64,000 bases of DNA from Panax quinquefolius (lineage: Eukaryota; Streptophyta; Magnoliopsida; Apiales; Araliaceae). Under the pieces are notes generated by a model. The model made no database searches. It had not been told where the DNA came from and saw only the letters and a list, made by a program, of their open reading frames with translations. Positions 10,161-23,828 of this stretch are shown here, one piece after another. Location: positions 18,371,546 through 18,435,545 of the forward strand of contig CM035169.1 in NCBI GenBank assembly GCA_020205615.1, in the 5' to 3' direction. Every line of letters begins with the position of its first letter. Position 1 is the first letter of the stretch. Made by a program: the position numbers and the translations under genes.

Positions 10161-13100
10161 CTCCCTCCTTATGAAATTTCGTCCTCGAAATTGGCGTCAC
10201 GATACACAGTGTTTGAAAAGGTGAGGATACCTCGCTTTCATTTCGTTTCAACTCGGTCATTTCCTCTATAGCATGATTCCTCCACAAAACTTTAACTTGT
10301 GGTATAACCTTTCTTGGCGTAGGACATGCTCCTTCTATCCAAAATCTTGGTGGTACCTCCTCATACGTTAAGTCTTGGCTATCTCGTGGGTTCTAACTTT
10401 CTATAGCGTGGTTGGGTCTTTCACATATTCTGAAATCTGAGATATATGAAACACATTATGACACGAGACATACTCGGAGGTGCTTATGATACATAGGCTA
10501 CATTTCCTACTCGGTTGAGAATTTGAAATGGGCCAGATAAATCGTGGATTGAGCTTTCCTCTCTTCCCAAATCTTGTAACTCCCTTCCATGGAGCGACTT
10601 CATGACAATACATGATCCCCTACATTAAATTCCACGTCCTTTCGATGAAGATCGCATAACTCTTTTGTCGATCTTGTCTTGGTTTGTATCGTTGTCGAAT
10701 CATTTGGATCTTTTTCGGTGAGTCATACGTCTTAACTTTCGGGTCCCAACAATGTTGCTTCACCCACCTCATCCCAACATATTGGAGAAGCGACATTTTC
10801 GTCCATATAATGCTTGAATGGAACCATGCCTATATTTGTTTAATAACTATTGTTGTATGAGAATTCCACCTGATGGCAAGTACTTATCAACTTCCTTTGA
10901 AATCTAGGACCACGAGTTTTAATATATCTTGAGAGTTTGAGTAGTCCTTTACGATTGCCCATCCGTTTGAGGATGGTATGCCAGCCAGATAAATAAATTC
11001 GTGCCCATAGCTTTTCTAACCCAAAATCATGAAGTGAATCTTGGGTCACGATCTAAAACTATGGATCTTGGCATGCCATCTGATCTCATGATCTCATTTA
11101 CGTACATACGAGAAAAGGCGTTCGAGGAATAAGTCTCGTATCGGTAAAAATAAGCGAGACTTGGTTAATCTATCAACAATAACCCAAATAGCATTGATGC
11201 CTTGAGAAAGCCGTAGGAAGACCCGTAATGAAATCCATAGTAATGTGTTCCCACTTCCATTCAGGAATCTCAAGTGGTTCTGAGCGGACCCTTAGGTACA
11301 AGATGCTCGCTTTTACGTTAGCAAGTTAAACACATCGAGATAAACTTTGCGATCTCTCTCTTCATATTGTTCCACCAAAATGTATGTTGAAGATCACGAT
11401 ACATTTTAGTACTTCGAGGATGGATTGCAAACAATGTATTGTGTGCCTCCATCATAATCTTGTACTTCAAATCAGTCGTTAGGAACCACAAAGTCTAGAG
11501 TGGACTCGAAGTATTCCTTCTTCATCGATTCTCGCTTACGGAATAGCTCCTTCTTGTACTTTCTTCTTCATACGCATCATTTCTCGAGATTCGGTGGCTT
11601 GAAAGCGACCTTAACTTTTCTATTAAAGTTGGCTCTGTCGTATACTTGACATCATCCTTTTCGTTCCGCATATAATCTTCTACTCATCGCGTCATTTACC
11701 ACGTTCGCTTTTCGGGATGGCATGATCGAACATGTCTTTGAAATGAGTCTCCTCTTGAGTTCTTGAAGCTCTTCCCACATTCCTTGCTCCATTCGAATTT
11801 TGTATCTCTCTGAGTCAATTGCGTTAATGGAATAGCGATTCGAGAATATCCTTCAACGAATCTCGATAATAACCAACTAAGCCTGAAAGCTCGTCTTTCG
11901 ATAAGCGACTTAGGTTGCTCTCAATTGTGACTCATATCCCAATCTTGGATATGCGTCACAATGACACCTATCGATTTACTATCATGCGAATATGGCGTCC
12001 CTACGGAGAGTGCAAAGCAGGTGAATTCCACAAAGGAAGTCACAAAATAAAGGCTCGGTACCAAATTCTATAGTTGAATTTTAACTCACGAAGTTGATAG
12101 GAGCCATTCGATATGAGATTTTAGAAATGAGTTTTGTCTGGGGTCAAAGTCGATACAAAATTTAATATCGGGCTTTGGGAGTAAGCGAGAAATTCTTGAA
12201 ATCGTCGGGAAAAATCAATAACAACAGGAATATTATTCAAATCGGCGTGTCTTTATTCAAATCCATAACATGGACTAAGAAAACTTGACATCCGTAATAA
12301 GCGAATGACTTCATGGCTTGATATGAAAATGTTTGACTCTGATGGTTTGATTGCTTGAATTGAATAACGAGGTTGCTTAGGAATATGAAAACTAATGACC
12401 TTACAAAAGCAATCAATTTGGCATGATGAGTAGTTAACCTTAAAATCACATCAAAAGCAAATATCTCTATAGAAATAAGGTTAACGGGTAATGTGATAGT
12501 GCTGACTTGAATCAAGCAAGATTTTTAAACAACGGATGTAATGAAAGTTTCTCTAATGGAGTCTCCACGAGATAGGTCAAAGTTTAATTTCTCCGTAGTC
12601 GAGTTCAAGCGTTGAGCCAAGTAAGAGAGATAAAAGAATGGGTAGAACCAATATCTAGTAAGGTATATACTTGTGAGAATTTATAATTAACTAACCGTGC
12701 TAACCGTTCGGGTTCTCGCATTTTGACCGGTCACAACAAAGCGCTCTTCCGGAATCGTTGACTTTGACTTTTACAGGGACGATCTTTTGAGTCACAAATC
12801 CCCATTGAACTAGGTTTATTCTTGTCTGATCTCGGCGATATGTCCTTCCTTTCCACAATTATAGCATACCTTGAAGCTGTTGTGGGCGGTTTGGTGATAT
12901 GTCCCTCTTTTCGCATTTGTAGCATATAATGGGTGGTCGTTTCTCCTCCCTTAAAACTAGTTACTCTTGGTGGTTGGCGTCTTCACATAGTCGTTGTTGA
13001 ATCTCCTCTTTTAAAATCTCCTCCAGGCTTCGCTTCTTCTATTTTCATGGCCACGATTACCACGGAGTGGTTTACGCCTTTTGTCCTATTCTTCTTTCTC

Positions 13101-14094
13101 CGTTGGTTATCGTTATTACGATGGATTTGCTATCTTGGTATGATCTGGTTATGGTCCCTCGGTTGAGCGTACTTCGTTATCTCGCTCTAACAATTGAGCC
13201 ACATTGACAACATCTGAATAGAGAGAAAATTTATGAGAAATGAGATCTTGGCGTATGTCGGGTTTCAAACCTCTCGAAACATCCAGCGTCATCGTTCCTC
13301 ATTTCTCCACCAAATGAGGTGCTGAACACTGGATAACTCATGAACCGCCTCGTCTTTGGGACCGGCCGTCGTGTTATTACTGCTCTAGTCTAATAAACTC
13401 CACTTCCTTCGTATAGCCGAATACTTTCGGGGAAGTACTTGTCATTGAAGCTATTTCTGAAAGCGTCTCCCATGACATCTTTGAGTGCAATTTGGATGGA
13501 GTGCGCTTCCTGATTCCCACCGATGTCTGCCTCGCCACGGAACATAAAGGTGGCGAATGGAACTTTCTGTTCCTCCGTGCATCCCAGACATCGAATATCT
13601 TGGTAATTTGTTTGACCCGCGTCTCGCTTAATCGGATCGGCTTTCCCGAAGTGCGGTGGTCCTGACTCTTTGAAGCTGCATTTGTGACCACGGTAATTGC
13701 TATCATTTCCTCTGTATTTTGAACACGAGTCTCCTAAATGCGATTTTGCATGAGCTGCAAAAAGCTTCTAAACATCCCTCGTTCATCATCGCTTTCGGTG
13801 GTGTTGTTCACGGGAGGAACATTGCGACTGACTGTTACGTTCTCCTCGTTGGTAAGTCTGAGGCATCTCCACGGTCTCATTTACTCCTTTGTTAATATTC
13901 TCGATCGACATTCTCAAATCTTGTCGTAAAACAAGGGTTAATTAAAGAAATCAATATATCACATAATATCCTATATCTTGACCAACTAACAAATAAGCTT
14001 AGGTAGGACACACTTAGCGAAGGATTTTTCGTCTCTCCCCTCTGGATTCTATTCCCAGATCTCGCGCGGAGATCATATCCTAGCTACGATACCA
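10161..14094 (-). pseudogene. Broken gag-pol of copy C1
   Basis: Minus-strand order: primer site (14081-14094), gag, CCHC knuckle, protease, remnants of RT, integrase, chromodomain, purine tract (10161-10170). Gag is recognisable at 13377-13706 (KIFDVW, then KVFGYTKEVEFIRLEQ) and probably starts at the ATG at 13911-13909. The protease C-terminus (FAFDVIL, TTHHA) is at about 12400-12510. The integrase core shows LDRDPRF near 11045 and YHPQTDGQS near 10965; GVTRFGKRGKLNPRFI is at about 10510-10580; the chromodomain motif WRNHAIEE is at about 10260-10285. Frameshifts and stops occur every few tens of codons. The RT palm with its catalytic aspartates is absent: sequence homologous to 25920-26500 of copy D is deleted around 11920-12010. 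It cannot code a working polyprotein. Confidence 0.85.
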
Positions 14095-15604
14095 TGTGGC
14101 GCCCCCAAAATAGGTATACCTGACACCCGTTACGAGTGCCAAATACATGGTACAAAAAAAAGCAAACTACTGACTTCAATAATACAAATGTCGTGTGAAA
14201 TACGACAATATATCTTAATGAGTTTAAATATAATATTGTCTTCTAGACAATATCATACTCAAATAAATCCCCATCATAATTATTGATTCATTATTTTACA
14301 AAAATGGTGAGGACTACTAAACAACTCTCTCTAGAACCTTCATTCCATACCCAGAGCTAGTACTCATTTACATTACCGCCTCACGAGAAGAAAAATGGAA
14401 CAACGAGGAAAAGGGTGAGCTCAACTAGCCCGATAAAGAATATTATGACTAAGATAATATCTGACAAATTATCGTTAGTCTTGACGAGGAAAAAATCGAT
14501 AGAATCTGATAAATGACAAGTTTGGATCAATATATTAGCGGTGAAATAATAATTCATAGAAGAGTTACGTAGAGAATGAAATCTACTATAATCTATGAAT
14601 TTAACGGTCCATCATCAATATTTTATCACTGTAACATCAATCGATATACATACGGAATCAAATATTCATCTTTTTACTTCTGGGCAAAGATATTCATCGA
14701 TTAAGTCGTATTCATTTAAACACTGTTCATCTTTTACTCTGAGGCCAAAGATATTAATCAATCGGTCGTATTCATCTCAACACTGTTCATCTTTTTACTT
14801 TCTGGCCAAAGATATTCTTGAAATCATTCATCTTTGCACTTCTGGGCGAAGATATTCAATAATATCATCATTTAAGGCGAGGATGATGAAAAATATTTTT
14901 AAAAAGCGAATCGGTGAAACAAAATGACGAGGATTAAGGATTAAGGATTAAGTACTTGGTTTTATCCACGTCCAAAAATACCTCAAAAATAATCGTAGTG
15001 GTGTAAAATTGAGAATGATCAAAACATGGATCTGATCGAGTTAGTATCCGAATAGATATTTTAGACGAAAAGAAGAAATTTTATTTTTGATTGAATAATA
15101 GTATCGTGAATAGTCTTAGTATCGTGAATAGTCTTATATCGTGAATAGTAACTCAGACACCAAAAGATAGAAATTCACAAAAAAAACATCTTCACGCTTC
15201 ATGAATAGTACTCGTGAATAGTAACTTCGTGAATAGTACTTCATGAATAGTAACTTCGTGAATAGTAACTCATGAATAGTAACCCATGAATAGTAACCCA
15301 GAGCATGAAAAAGTTCCAAATTTGATAAAAACTTGGATCGACATTTGACATAATGATATTGAAGAAATAATATCATTACTGAAAAAAATAATATCCACTT
15401 ACCTCGAAAGATCGGTCTTACAAATTTGAAACAGGATATAGGCTATGACTTGGACTTGCAGTATAGCAATACTCAAAGTATACTCAAAATACTCACAAGA
15501 ATCGCTCGATAATATAGAGAGAAAACTTGATTTACGGTGTGATTTTCAATTCTAACCTAAGCACCTATTTATAGGAAATTGCTTAGAACACAAAGCGAGA
15601 AAAT

Positions 15605-15638
<34 letters not shown>

Positions 15639-16929
15639 CAAATTCATCGCCAACCTTAGAATTCAGATCCTAGCATTTCCACATGCCACCTTCTAGAAAA
15701 GAAATGATAAAAAAACGTTTTTCATAAAATAAATAATTAAAACTTACAAAAATTAATTATTTGAACTTGAACTTCAATAATTCATAATAAATAGCCCTTT
15801 CATCAGAAAATTCGAATCTCGCGAGTTTTTATAGGAAATTCAATTCTCTACAACTTTGCAGAAGAAAGTTTTCCAAATTCCAAATAGAAATTGACCGAAA
15901 TCCACAAGCAGGCGATTTTACATTTATAATCAAATTTCGGTCGATAAATGGGGTCCGCAGAGCATGTTTAACATGTTTTAAACATTTATTGCAACAAAAA
16001 TACTCTTCCTCCTCGTATACTCATATATCCCACATTCGTTGTAAAAATATCACAGATTAATATATTATTAAAATAATATATTTAAATGAATTATTTTATC
16101 GAGAAAAAGATAAAATATTAATTTTCAACAATTGTCATTTTAAAAATTTTCTCCATCTATATCCACATAAAATCAATATTTTCCTCATCATATAAATCAA
16201 TAATTAATTATTCACAAATAATATTCTGAGAATCTGATATTGTGACGAGGCGGGTTCAGGAAGAGGGGCTTTCGATAAAAATTTCTTCTTCTTGGCGCTT
16301 GATTAGGTGACCAAACCTCTCCTTAAGCGAACTTTCTAGACATTGCCAATAATGTTATCTAATAATATTATTAGGATAATATGAATTATTGCCGATAATG
16401 AAAGATCTTGTGTAATGTGATTATTGAAACAACAATGATATAAAATATCAATATGACAATTATTAACTCGATAAAATCTTTGAGCGATAATTCTTTGTAA
16501 CCATTATTGAGTAGTGCCTTCTTACGTAAGAATCAATAATTGGTGCAATCTGGTGTCTTCTTGTTGACAAGCGGCGTATTAGTGTGTTTTAACCCATAAG
16601 TATTATTCAGCGATATACTTGGTAACAACTTCTGTAGATTATTTAAAAACAACTTATATTTGTCGTTTTCTTCATCCAATCACTTTTAGTTATGGGGCCC
16701 ACATGGCATGGCTTGCTTGAGTAAATACGAATATTCACAAGCGATCTGAATATTCCACGACCAAACGAATATTCCCAAGCGATAATGAATATTTTATAAC
16801 CACTTGCTTAATTTGAAATATTTGCATATTTAACCCATAACTATCCACATTAATCAAATCAACCCTTACTATTTCAAAATAATAAATAAAGGAAATTCCT
16901 TTTTATTTAAAAATTTGGGGTCTTCTGAC
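14095..16929 (-). repeat. Array C LTR 2 (shared middle LTR)
   Basis: Full-length LTR of about 2.8 kb. On the minus strand it ends GGGGGCGCCACA directly before the primer site TGGTATCGTAGC. It serves both as 5' LTR of C1 and 3' LTR of C2. It carries hairpin units (14665-14855), the GTGAATAGTAAC minirepeat (about 15095-15295), a minus-strand TATAAATA box (15566-15573) and a (TA)n run near 15616-15638. Confidence 0.87.
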
Positions 16930-19900
16930 CTCCCTCCTTATGAAATTTCGTCCTCGAAATTGGCGTCACGATACACAGTGTTTTGAAAAGGTGAGGATAC
17001 CTCGCTTTCATTTAGTTTCAACTCCGGTCATTTCCTCTATAGCATGATTCCTCCACAAAACTTTAACTTGTGGTATAACCTTTCTTGGCGTAGGACATCT
17101 CCTTCTATCCAAAATCTTGGTGGTACCTCCTCATCGTTAAGTCTTGACTATCTCGTCGGTTCTAACTTCTATAGCGTGGTTGGGTCTTTCACATATTCTG
17201 AAATGCGGATATGTGAAACACATTATGAACACGAGACATACTCGGAGTAGTAAGTCATAGGCTACATTTCCTACTCGGTCGAGAATTTGAAATGGGCCAG
17301 ATAAATCGTGGATTGAGCTTTCCTCTCTTCCCAAATCTTGTAACTCCCTTCCGTGGAGCGACTCGCATGACAATCATGATCCCTACATTAAATTCCACGT
17401 CCTTTCGATGAAGATCCGCATAACTCTTTTGTCGATCTTGTCTTGGTTTGTATCGTTGTCGAATCATTTGGATCTTTTCGGTGAGTAAATACGTCTTAAC
17501 TTTCGGGTCCCAACAATGTTGCTTCACCCACCTCATCCCAACATATTGGAGAAGCGACATTTTCGTCCATATAATGCTTGAATGGAACCCATGCCTATAT
17601 TTGTTTAATAACTATTGTTGTATGAGAATTCCCCGATGGCAATACTTATCAACTTCCTTTGAAATCTAGGACCGAGTTTTAATATATCTTGAGAGTTTGA
17701 GTAGTCCTTTACGATTGCCCATCCGTTTGAGGAGGATGGTATGCCAAAGCCAGATAAATAAATTCGTGCCCATAGCTTTTCTACAAACCCAAAATCATGA
17801 AGTGAATCTTGGGTCACGATCTAAAACTATGGATCTTGGCATGCCATACGATCTCTGATCTCATTTACGTACATACTAGAGAAAAGGCGTTCGAGGAATA
17901 AGTCTCGTATCGGTGAAAATAAGCGGAGACTTGGTTAATCTATCAACAATAACCCAAATAGCATTGATGCCTTGAGAAAGCCGTAGGAAGACGAAAATGT
18001 GAAATCCATAGTAATGTGTTCCCACTTCCATTCAGGAATCTCAAGTGGTTCAGCGGACCCTTAGGTACAAGATGCTCGCCTTTTACGTTGCGAGTTAAAC
18101 ACATCGAGATAAACTTTGCGATCTCTCTCTTCATATTGTTCCACCAAAATGTATGTTGAAGATCACGATACATTTTAGTACTTCGAGGATGGATTGCAAA
18201 TGGCGTATTGTGTGCCTCCATCGTAATCTTGTACTTCAAATCAGTCGTTAGGAACCTGAAAGTCTAGAGTGGACTCGAAGTATTCCTTCTTCATCGATTC
18301 TCGCTTACGGAATAGCTCCTTCTTGTACTTTCTTCTTCATACGCATCGATTTTCATTTCCGGGTCGGTGGCTTGAAGCGACCTTAACTTTTCTATTAAAG
18401 TTGGCTCTGTCGTATACTTGACATCATCGCTTTTCGTTCCGCATATAATCTTCTACTCATCGCGTCATTTACCACGTTTCGCTTTTCGAGGATGGCATGG
18501 TCGAACATGTCTTTGAAATGAGTCTCCTCTTGAGTTCTTGAAGCTCTTCCACATTCCTTGCTCCATTCGAATTTTGTATCTCTCTGAGTCAATTGCGTTA
18601 ATGGAATAGCGATTCGAGAATATCCTTGCGAATCTCAGATAATAACCAACTAAGCCTGAAAGCTCGTATTTCGATTAAGCGACTTAGGTTGCTCTCAAGC
18701 TGTGACTCATATCCCAATCTTGGATATACGTCACAATGACACCTATCGATTTCTTATCATACGAATATGGCGTCCCTACGGAGAGTAAAGCAGGTGAATT
18801 CCTGAAAGAAGTCACAAGATAAAGGCTCGGTACCAAATTCTATAGTTGAATTTTAACTCACGAAGTTGATAGGAGCCATTCGATATGAGATTTTAGAAAT
18901 GAGTTTTTGTCTAGGGTTCAAAGTCGATACAAAATTTAATATCGGGCTTTGGGAGTAAGCGAGAAATTCTTGAAATCGTCGGGAAAAATCAATAACAACG
19001 GGAATATTATTCAAATCGGCGTGTCTTTATTCAAATCCATAACATGGACTAAGAAAACTTGACATCCGTAATAAGCGAATGACTTCATGGCTTGATATGA
19101 AAATGTTTGATTCTGATGGTTTGATTGCTTGAATTGAATAACGAGGTTGCTTAGGAATATGAAAACTATGACCTTACAAAAGCAATCAATTTGGCGTGAT
19201 GAGTAGTTAACCTTAAAATCACATCAAAAGCAAATATCTCTATAGAAATAAGGTTAACGGGTAATGTGATAGTGCTGACTTGAATCAAGCAAGATTTTTA
19301 AACAACGGATGTAATGAAAGTTTCTCTAATGGAGTCTCCACAGATAGGTCAAAGTTTAATTTCTCGTGAAGTCGAGTTTAAGCGTTGGAGCTTGAGTAAG
19401 AGAGATAAAAGAATGGGTAGAACCGATATCTAGTAAGGTATATACTTACTTGAGAATTTATAATTAACTAACTAACGTGCTAACCGTTCGGGTTCTCGCA
19501 TTTTGACCGATCGCGACAAAGCGCTCTTCCGGAATCGTTGACTTTGACTTTTACGGGACGATCTTTTGAGTCACCATTCCCATTGAACTAGGTTTCGATC
19601 TTGTCTGATCTCGGCGATATGTCCTTCCTTTCCACAATTATAGCATACCTTAAAGCTGTTGTGGTGGGGTTTGGGTGATATGTCCCTCTTTTCGCATTTG
19701 TAGCATATAATGGGTGGTCGTTCTCCTCCCTTAAAACTAGTTCTCTCTTGGTGTTGGCGTCTTCACATAGTCGTTGTTGAATCTCCTCTTTTAAAATCTC
19801 CTCCGACTCGCTTCTTTATTTTCATGGCCACGATTACCACGGAGTGGTTTACCTTTTGTCGTCTGTATTCTTCTTTCTCCATTTGGTTATCGTTATTACG

Positions 19901-20875
19901 ATGTTGCGCTATCTTGGTATGATCACGGTTATGGTCCCTCGGTTGAGCGTACTCGTTATCTCGCTCTAACAAATTGAGCCACATTGACAACATCTGAATA
20001 GAGAAAATTTATGAGAAATGAGATCTTGGCGTATGTCGGGTTTCAAACCTCTCGAAACATCCGCGTCATCGTTCCTCATTCTCCACCAAATGAGGTCTGA
20101 ACACTGGATAACTCATGAACTTCGCCTCGTCTTTGGGACAACGTCGTATTATTATTCTGCTCTAGTCTAATAAACTCCACTTCCTTCGTATAATGAATAC
20201 TTTCGGGAAGTACTTGTCATTAAATATTCTGAAAGCGTCTCCATGACATCTTTGAGTCAATTTGGATGGAGTGCGCTTCCTGATTCCCACCGATGTCTGC
20301 CTCGCCACGGAACATAAAGGTGGCGAATGGAACTTTCTGTTCCTCCGTGCATCCCAAGACATCGAATATCTTGGTAATTTGTTTGACCCACGTCTCGCGC
20401 TTAATCGGATCGGCTTTCCCCTAAAGTGCGGTGGTCCCGACTCTTTGAAGCTGCTTGTTTGTGACCACGTGAAGTGGTGCTATCATTTCCTCTGTATTTT
20501 GAACACGAGTCTCCTAAATGCGATTTTGCATGAGCAAAAAGCTTCTAAACATCCCTCGTTCATCATACGCTTTCGGTGGTGTTGTTCGCGGGAGGAACAT
20601 TGCCCGACTGTTGCACGTTCTCCTCGTTGGTAAATCTGAGGCATCTCCACGGTCTCATTTACTCCCTTTGTTAATATTCTCGATTCGACATTCTCAAAAT
20701 CATGTAAAAGCAAGGGTTAATTAAGAAATCAATATATCACATAATATCCTATATCTTGACCAACTAACAAATAAGCTTAGGTAGGACACCTTTAGCGAAG
20801 GATTTTACTCGTCTCTCCCTCCTAGTTCTATTCCCAGATCTCATGGGAGATCATATCCCTAAGCTACGATACCAT
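16930..20875 (-). pseudogene. Broken gag-pol of copy C2
   Basis: Nearly the same sequence as 10161-14094, with the same RT-region deletion. Gag shows WDARRNRKFHSPPLC and KYFPKVF (about 20190-20362). The integrase zinc-binding region is at 17943-18239 (WWNNMKREIAKFISMC). The integrase C-terminal segment RFGKRGKLNPRFIWP is at about 17290-17345, and the primer site at 20861-20874. Differences from C1 are mainly indels of one to several bases, and the frames break at different places in the two copies. Non-functional. Confidence 0.85.
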
Positions 20876-21127
20876 TGTGGCGCCCCCAAAATAGGTATAC
20901 ACAACACCCATTTACGAGTCGCCAAAATACATGGTACAAAAAGCAAACTCTGACTTATAATACAAATGTCGTGTGAAATCGACAATATATCTTAATGAGT
21001 TTAAATATAATATTGTCTTACAGACAATATCTATACTCAAATAAATCCCCATCATAATTATTGATTCATTATTTTACAAAAATGGTGAGGACTACTAAAC
21101 ACTCTCTCTAGAACCTTCATTCCATTA
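20876..21127 (-). repeat. Array C LTR 3, first fragment
   Basis: Begins TGTGGCGCCCCC as the other minus LTRs do and aligns with 14095-14343. It is cut at CTTCATTCCATTAC, where the LTR of element D begins (TGTGGCGCC at 21130). The rest of this LTR resumes at about 31256. Confidence 0.8.
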
Positions 21128-21129
21128 CA

Positions 21130-23828
21130 TGTGGCGCCCCCAAAATAGGTATACATCACCCATTACGAGTTGTCGAGTTATAATACATGATGCGAAACAA
21201 CTACAACTATTATTATCTGATAAAGCGTGAGTTTAAATACAAATATTATCTTACAGACAATATTTATACTCAAATAAATCCTCATCACATTTATTGATAC
21301 ATTATTTTACAAAATGGTGAGGACTACTAAACAATCCTTTCTAAAACCTTCATTCCACCCCAGGCTTCGTACTTATTTATATTCTCGCCTCCACGAGAAG
21401 AATGGAACAAAAAGGAAAAGGGTGAGCTCAACTAGCTCGATAAAGAATATTATGACTAAGATAATATCTACAACAAATTATCGTTAGTCTTGACGGGGAA
21501 AAATTTAATAGAATCTGATAGATGACAAATTTTAAATCGATATTATGGTGAAATAATAATTCATTAGAAGAGTTAAGTAGAGAGAATGAAAACTACTATC
21601 TTTACATGTATGAATTTAAAAGTTCATCGTCTATCTTTTATCCTGTAACATCAATCGATATACATACGGAATCAAATATTCATCTTTGCACTTTCTGAGG
21701 CGAAGATATTCATCGATTAGTCGTATTCATTTAAACACTGTTCATCTTTGCACTCTGAGGCCGAAGATATTAATCGATCGGTCGTATTCATCTAAACACT
21801 TTTGTTCATCTTTGCACTTCTGAGGGCGAAGATATTCTTGAAAAATCATTCATCTTTGCATCTTTTCTGGGCGAAGATATTCAATAATATCATCATTTAA
21901 GGCGAGGATGATGAAAATATTTTTAAAAAAGCGAATCGATTGAAACAAAATGACGAGGATTAAGGATTAAGGATTAGTACTTTGTTTTATCCATGTCAAA
22001 AATACCTCAAAAATAATCGTAGTGGTGTAAAATTGAGAATGATCAAAACATGGATCTGATCAAAGCTAGTATCGAAATAGATATTTTGGACGAAAAGAAG
22101 AAATTTTATTTTTTGGTGAATAGAATAGTATCGTGAATATCAGTATCGTGAATATAGTATCGTGAATAGTTACAAGTATCGTGAATAGTAACTCAGACAC
22201 AAAAAAGATAGAAATTCCAAAAAAAACATCTTCACGCTTCGTGAATAGTACTCGTGAATAGTAACGTGAATAGTAACTCGTGAATAGTAACTCGTGAATA
22301 GTAACTTCGTGAATAGTAACTCATGAATAGTAACCCAGAGCATGAAAAAGTTCCAAATTTGATAAAACTTCGGATCGACATTTGACGTAATGATATTGAA
22401 GAAATAATATCATTGAAAAAAAAATAATATCCACTTACCTCGAAGAATCGGTGCTTGGAAGGAAGGTCGGAAGTGATCTTTGAATGAAACTTATCTTGAG
22501 CAACAACTCTCAAAGTATCTAAATACTCACAAAATCGCTCGATAATATAGAGAGAGAAGAGAAAACTTTGTTTACGGTGTGATTTTCAATTCTAACAGCC
22601 CTCTATTTATAGGAAAATGTTAGCCCGTAAAGCGAGACTTTGACTTGCACGATGGCTTTACTACTTCTATTGCCACCCACCACATTTGAAATAAAATTCA
22701 GCACATTTCTTCACCAACCACAAGTGGGGCCCACTCAATTCTAGAATTTTCCACCAAAATCAATTATAACCCTAATTTAGAATCAGACACCTCTTAAAAT
22801 TCATAACAACAAATTCATTCGTGCATTTTTAACGGTTCAAAATTTGTGGACATATACTCAACTTATGTATGTATAACATACCCAAAAATTACCACAATCA
22901 GCGGTCGGATTAAAAATTATAATCCCCATGATATATCTCAAAACCCACGATTTAATTTTAATACCTCGATACGGTAAAATCTTGATAAAACACCTCAACA
23001 ATAATTTCTTCATTTATAACCACATAAATAAATCCATCATTTATATCCACATAAAATAAATATTTCTTTATCATATGAATCGATAATTAATTATTCACAA
23101 ATAATATTACGAGAATCACTGATTATAATGACGGTAGTAGTTCAGGAAGAGGGGGCTTTCGATAAGGATTTCTCACTTCTTGGTGGTATGATTAGGTGAC
23201 CAAACCTCTCCTTGTGAGAACTTTCTAGACATTGCCAATAATCTTTATCTAATAATATTATTTAAATAATATGAATTATTGATCGATAATGGAGATAATA
23301 ATGCGATGATGATTATTGAACAATGATAATATAAAATATCAGCAATGACAATTATTGAATCGATAAAATAAAATATTGAGCGATGCTTCTTTGTGAAAAT
23401 TATTGAGTAGTGCCTTCTTACGTAAGGATCGATAATTCAACAATGCATGCAATCTGGTGTCTTCTTTGTGCGACCGCGCGTATTATTGTATTTTTAACCG
23501 GGTATTCAGCGATCTTACTTGGTAACAACTTCTGTAGTTATTTTTAACCAACTTATATTTGTCGTTTTCTTCATCAATCGCTTTTTAGTTATGGGGCCCA
23601 CACATGCATTATTTTGGCGTCGTACGAATATTCACAAGCGATCTGAATATTCCACGACGAAACGAATATTATTCAAAGCAAAATGAATATTTTATAACCA
23701 CTTGCTTATTTTGAAATATTTGCGTATTTAACCCTTAACTATCCACATTAATCAAATCAACCCTTACTATTTCAAAATAATAAATAAAGGAAATTCCTTT
23801 TTATTTAAAAAATTTGGGGTCTTCTGAC
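21130..23828 (-). repeat. Element D 3' LTR
   Basis: Full-length, about 2.7 kb. It carries hairpin units at 21670-21880, the GTGAATAGTAAC minirepeat at about 22110-22335 and a minus-strand TATAAATA box (22604-22611). Confidence 0.85.

Noticed and set aside
20262..20633. 123-codon plus-strand frame
   Set aside because: Antisense to the gag region of copy C2; the minus strand carries the gag motifs.
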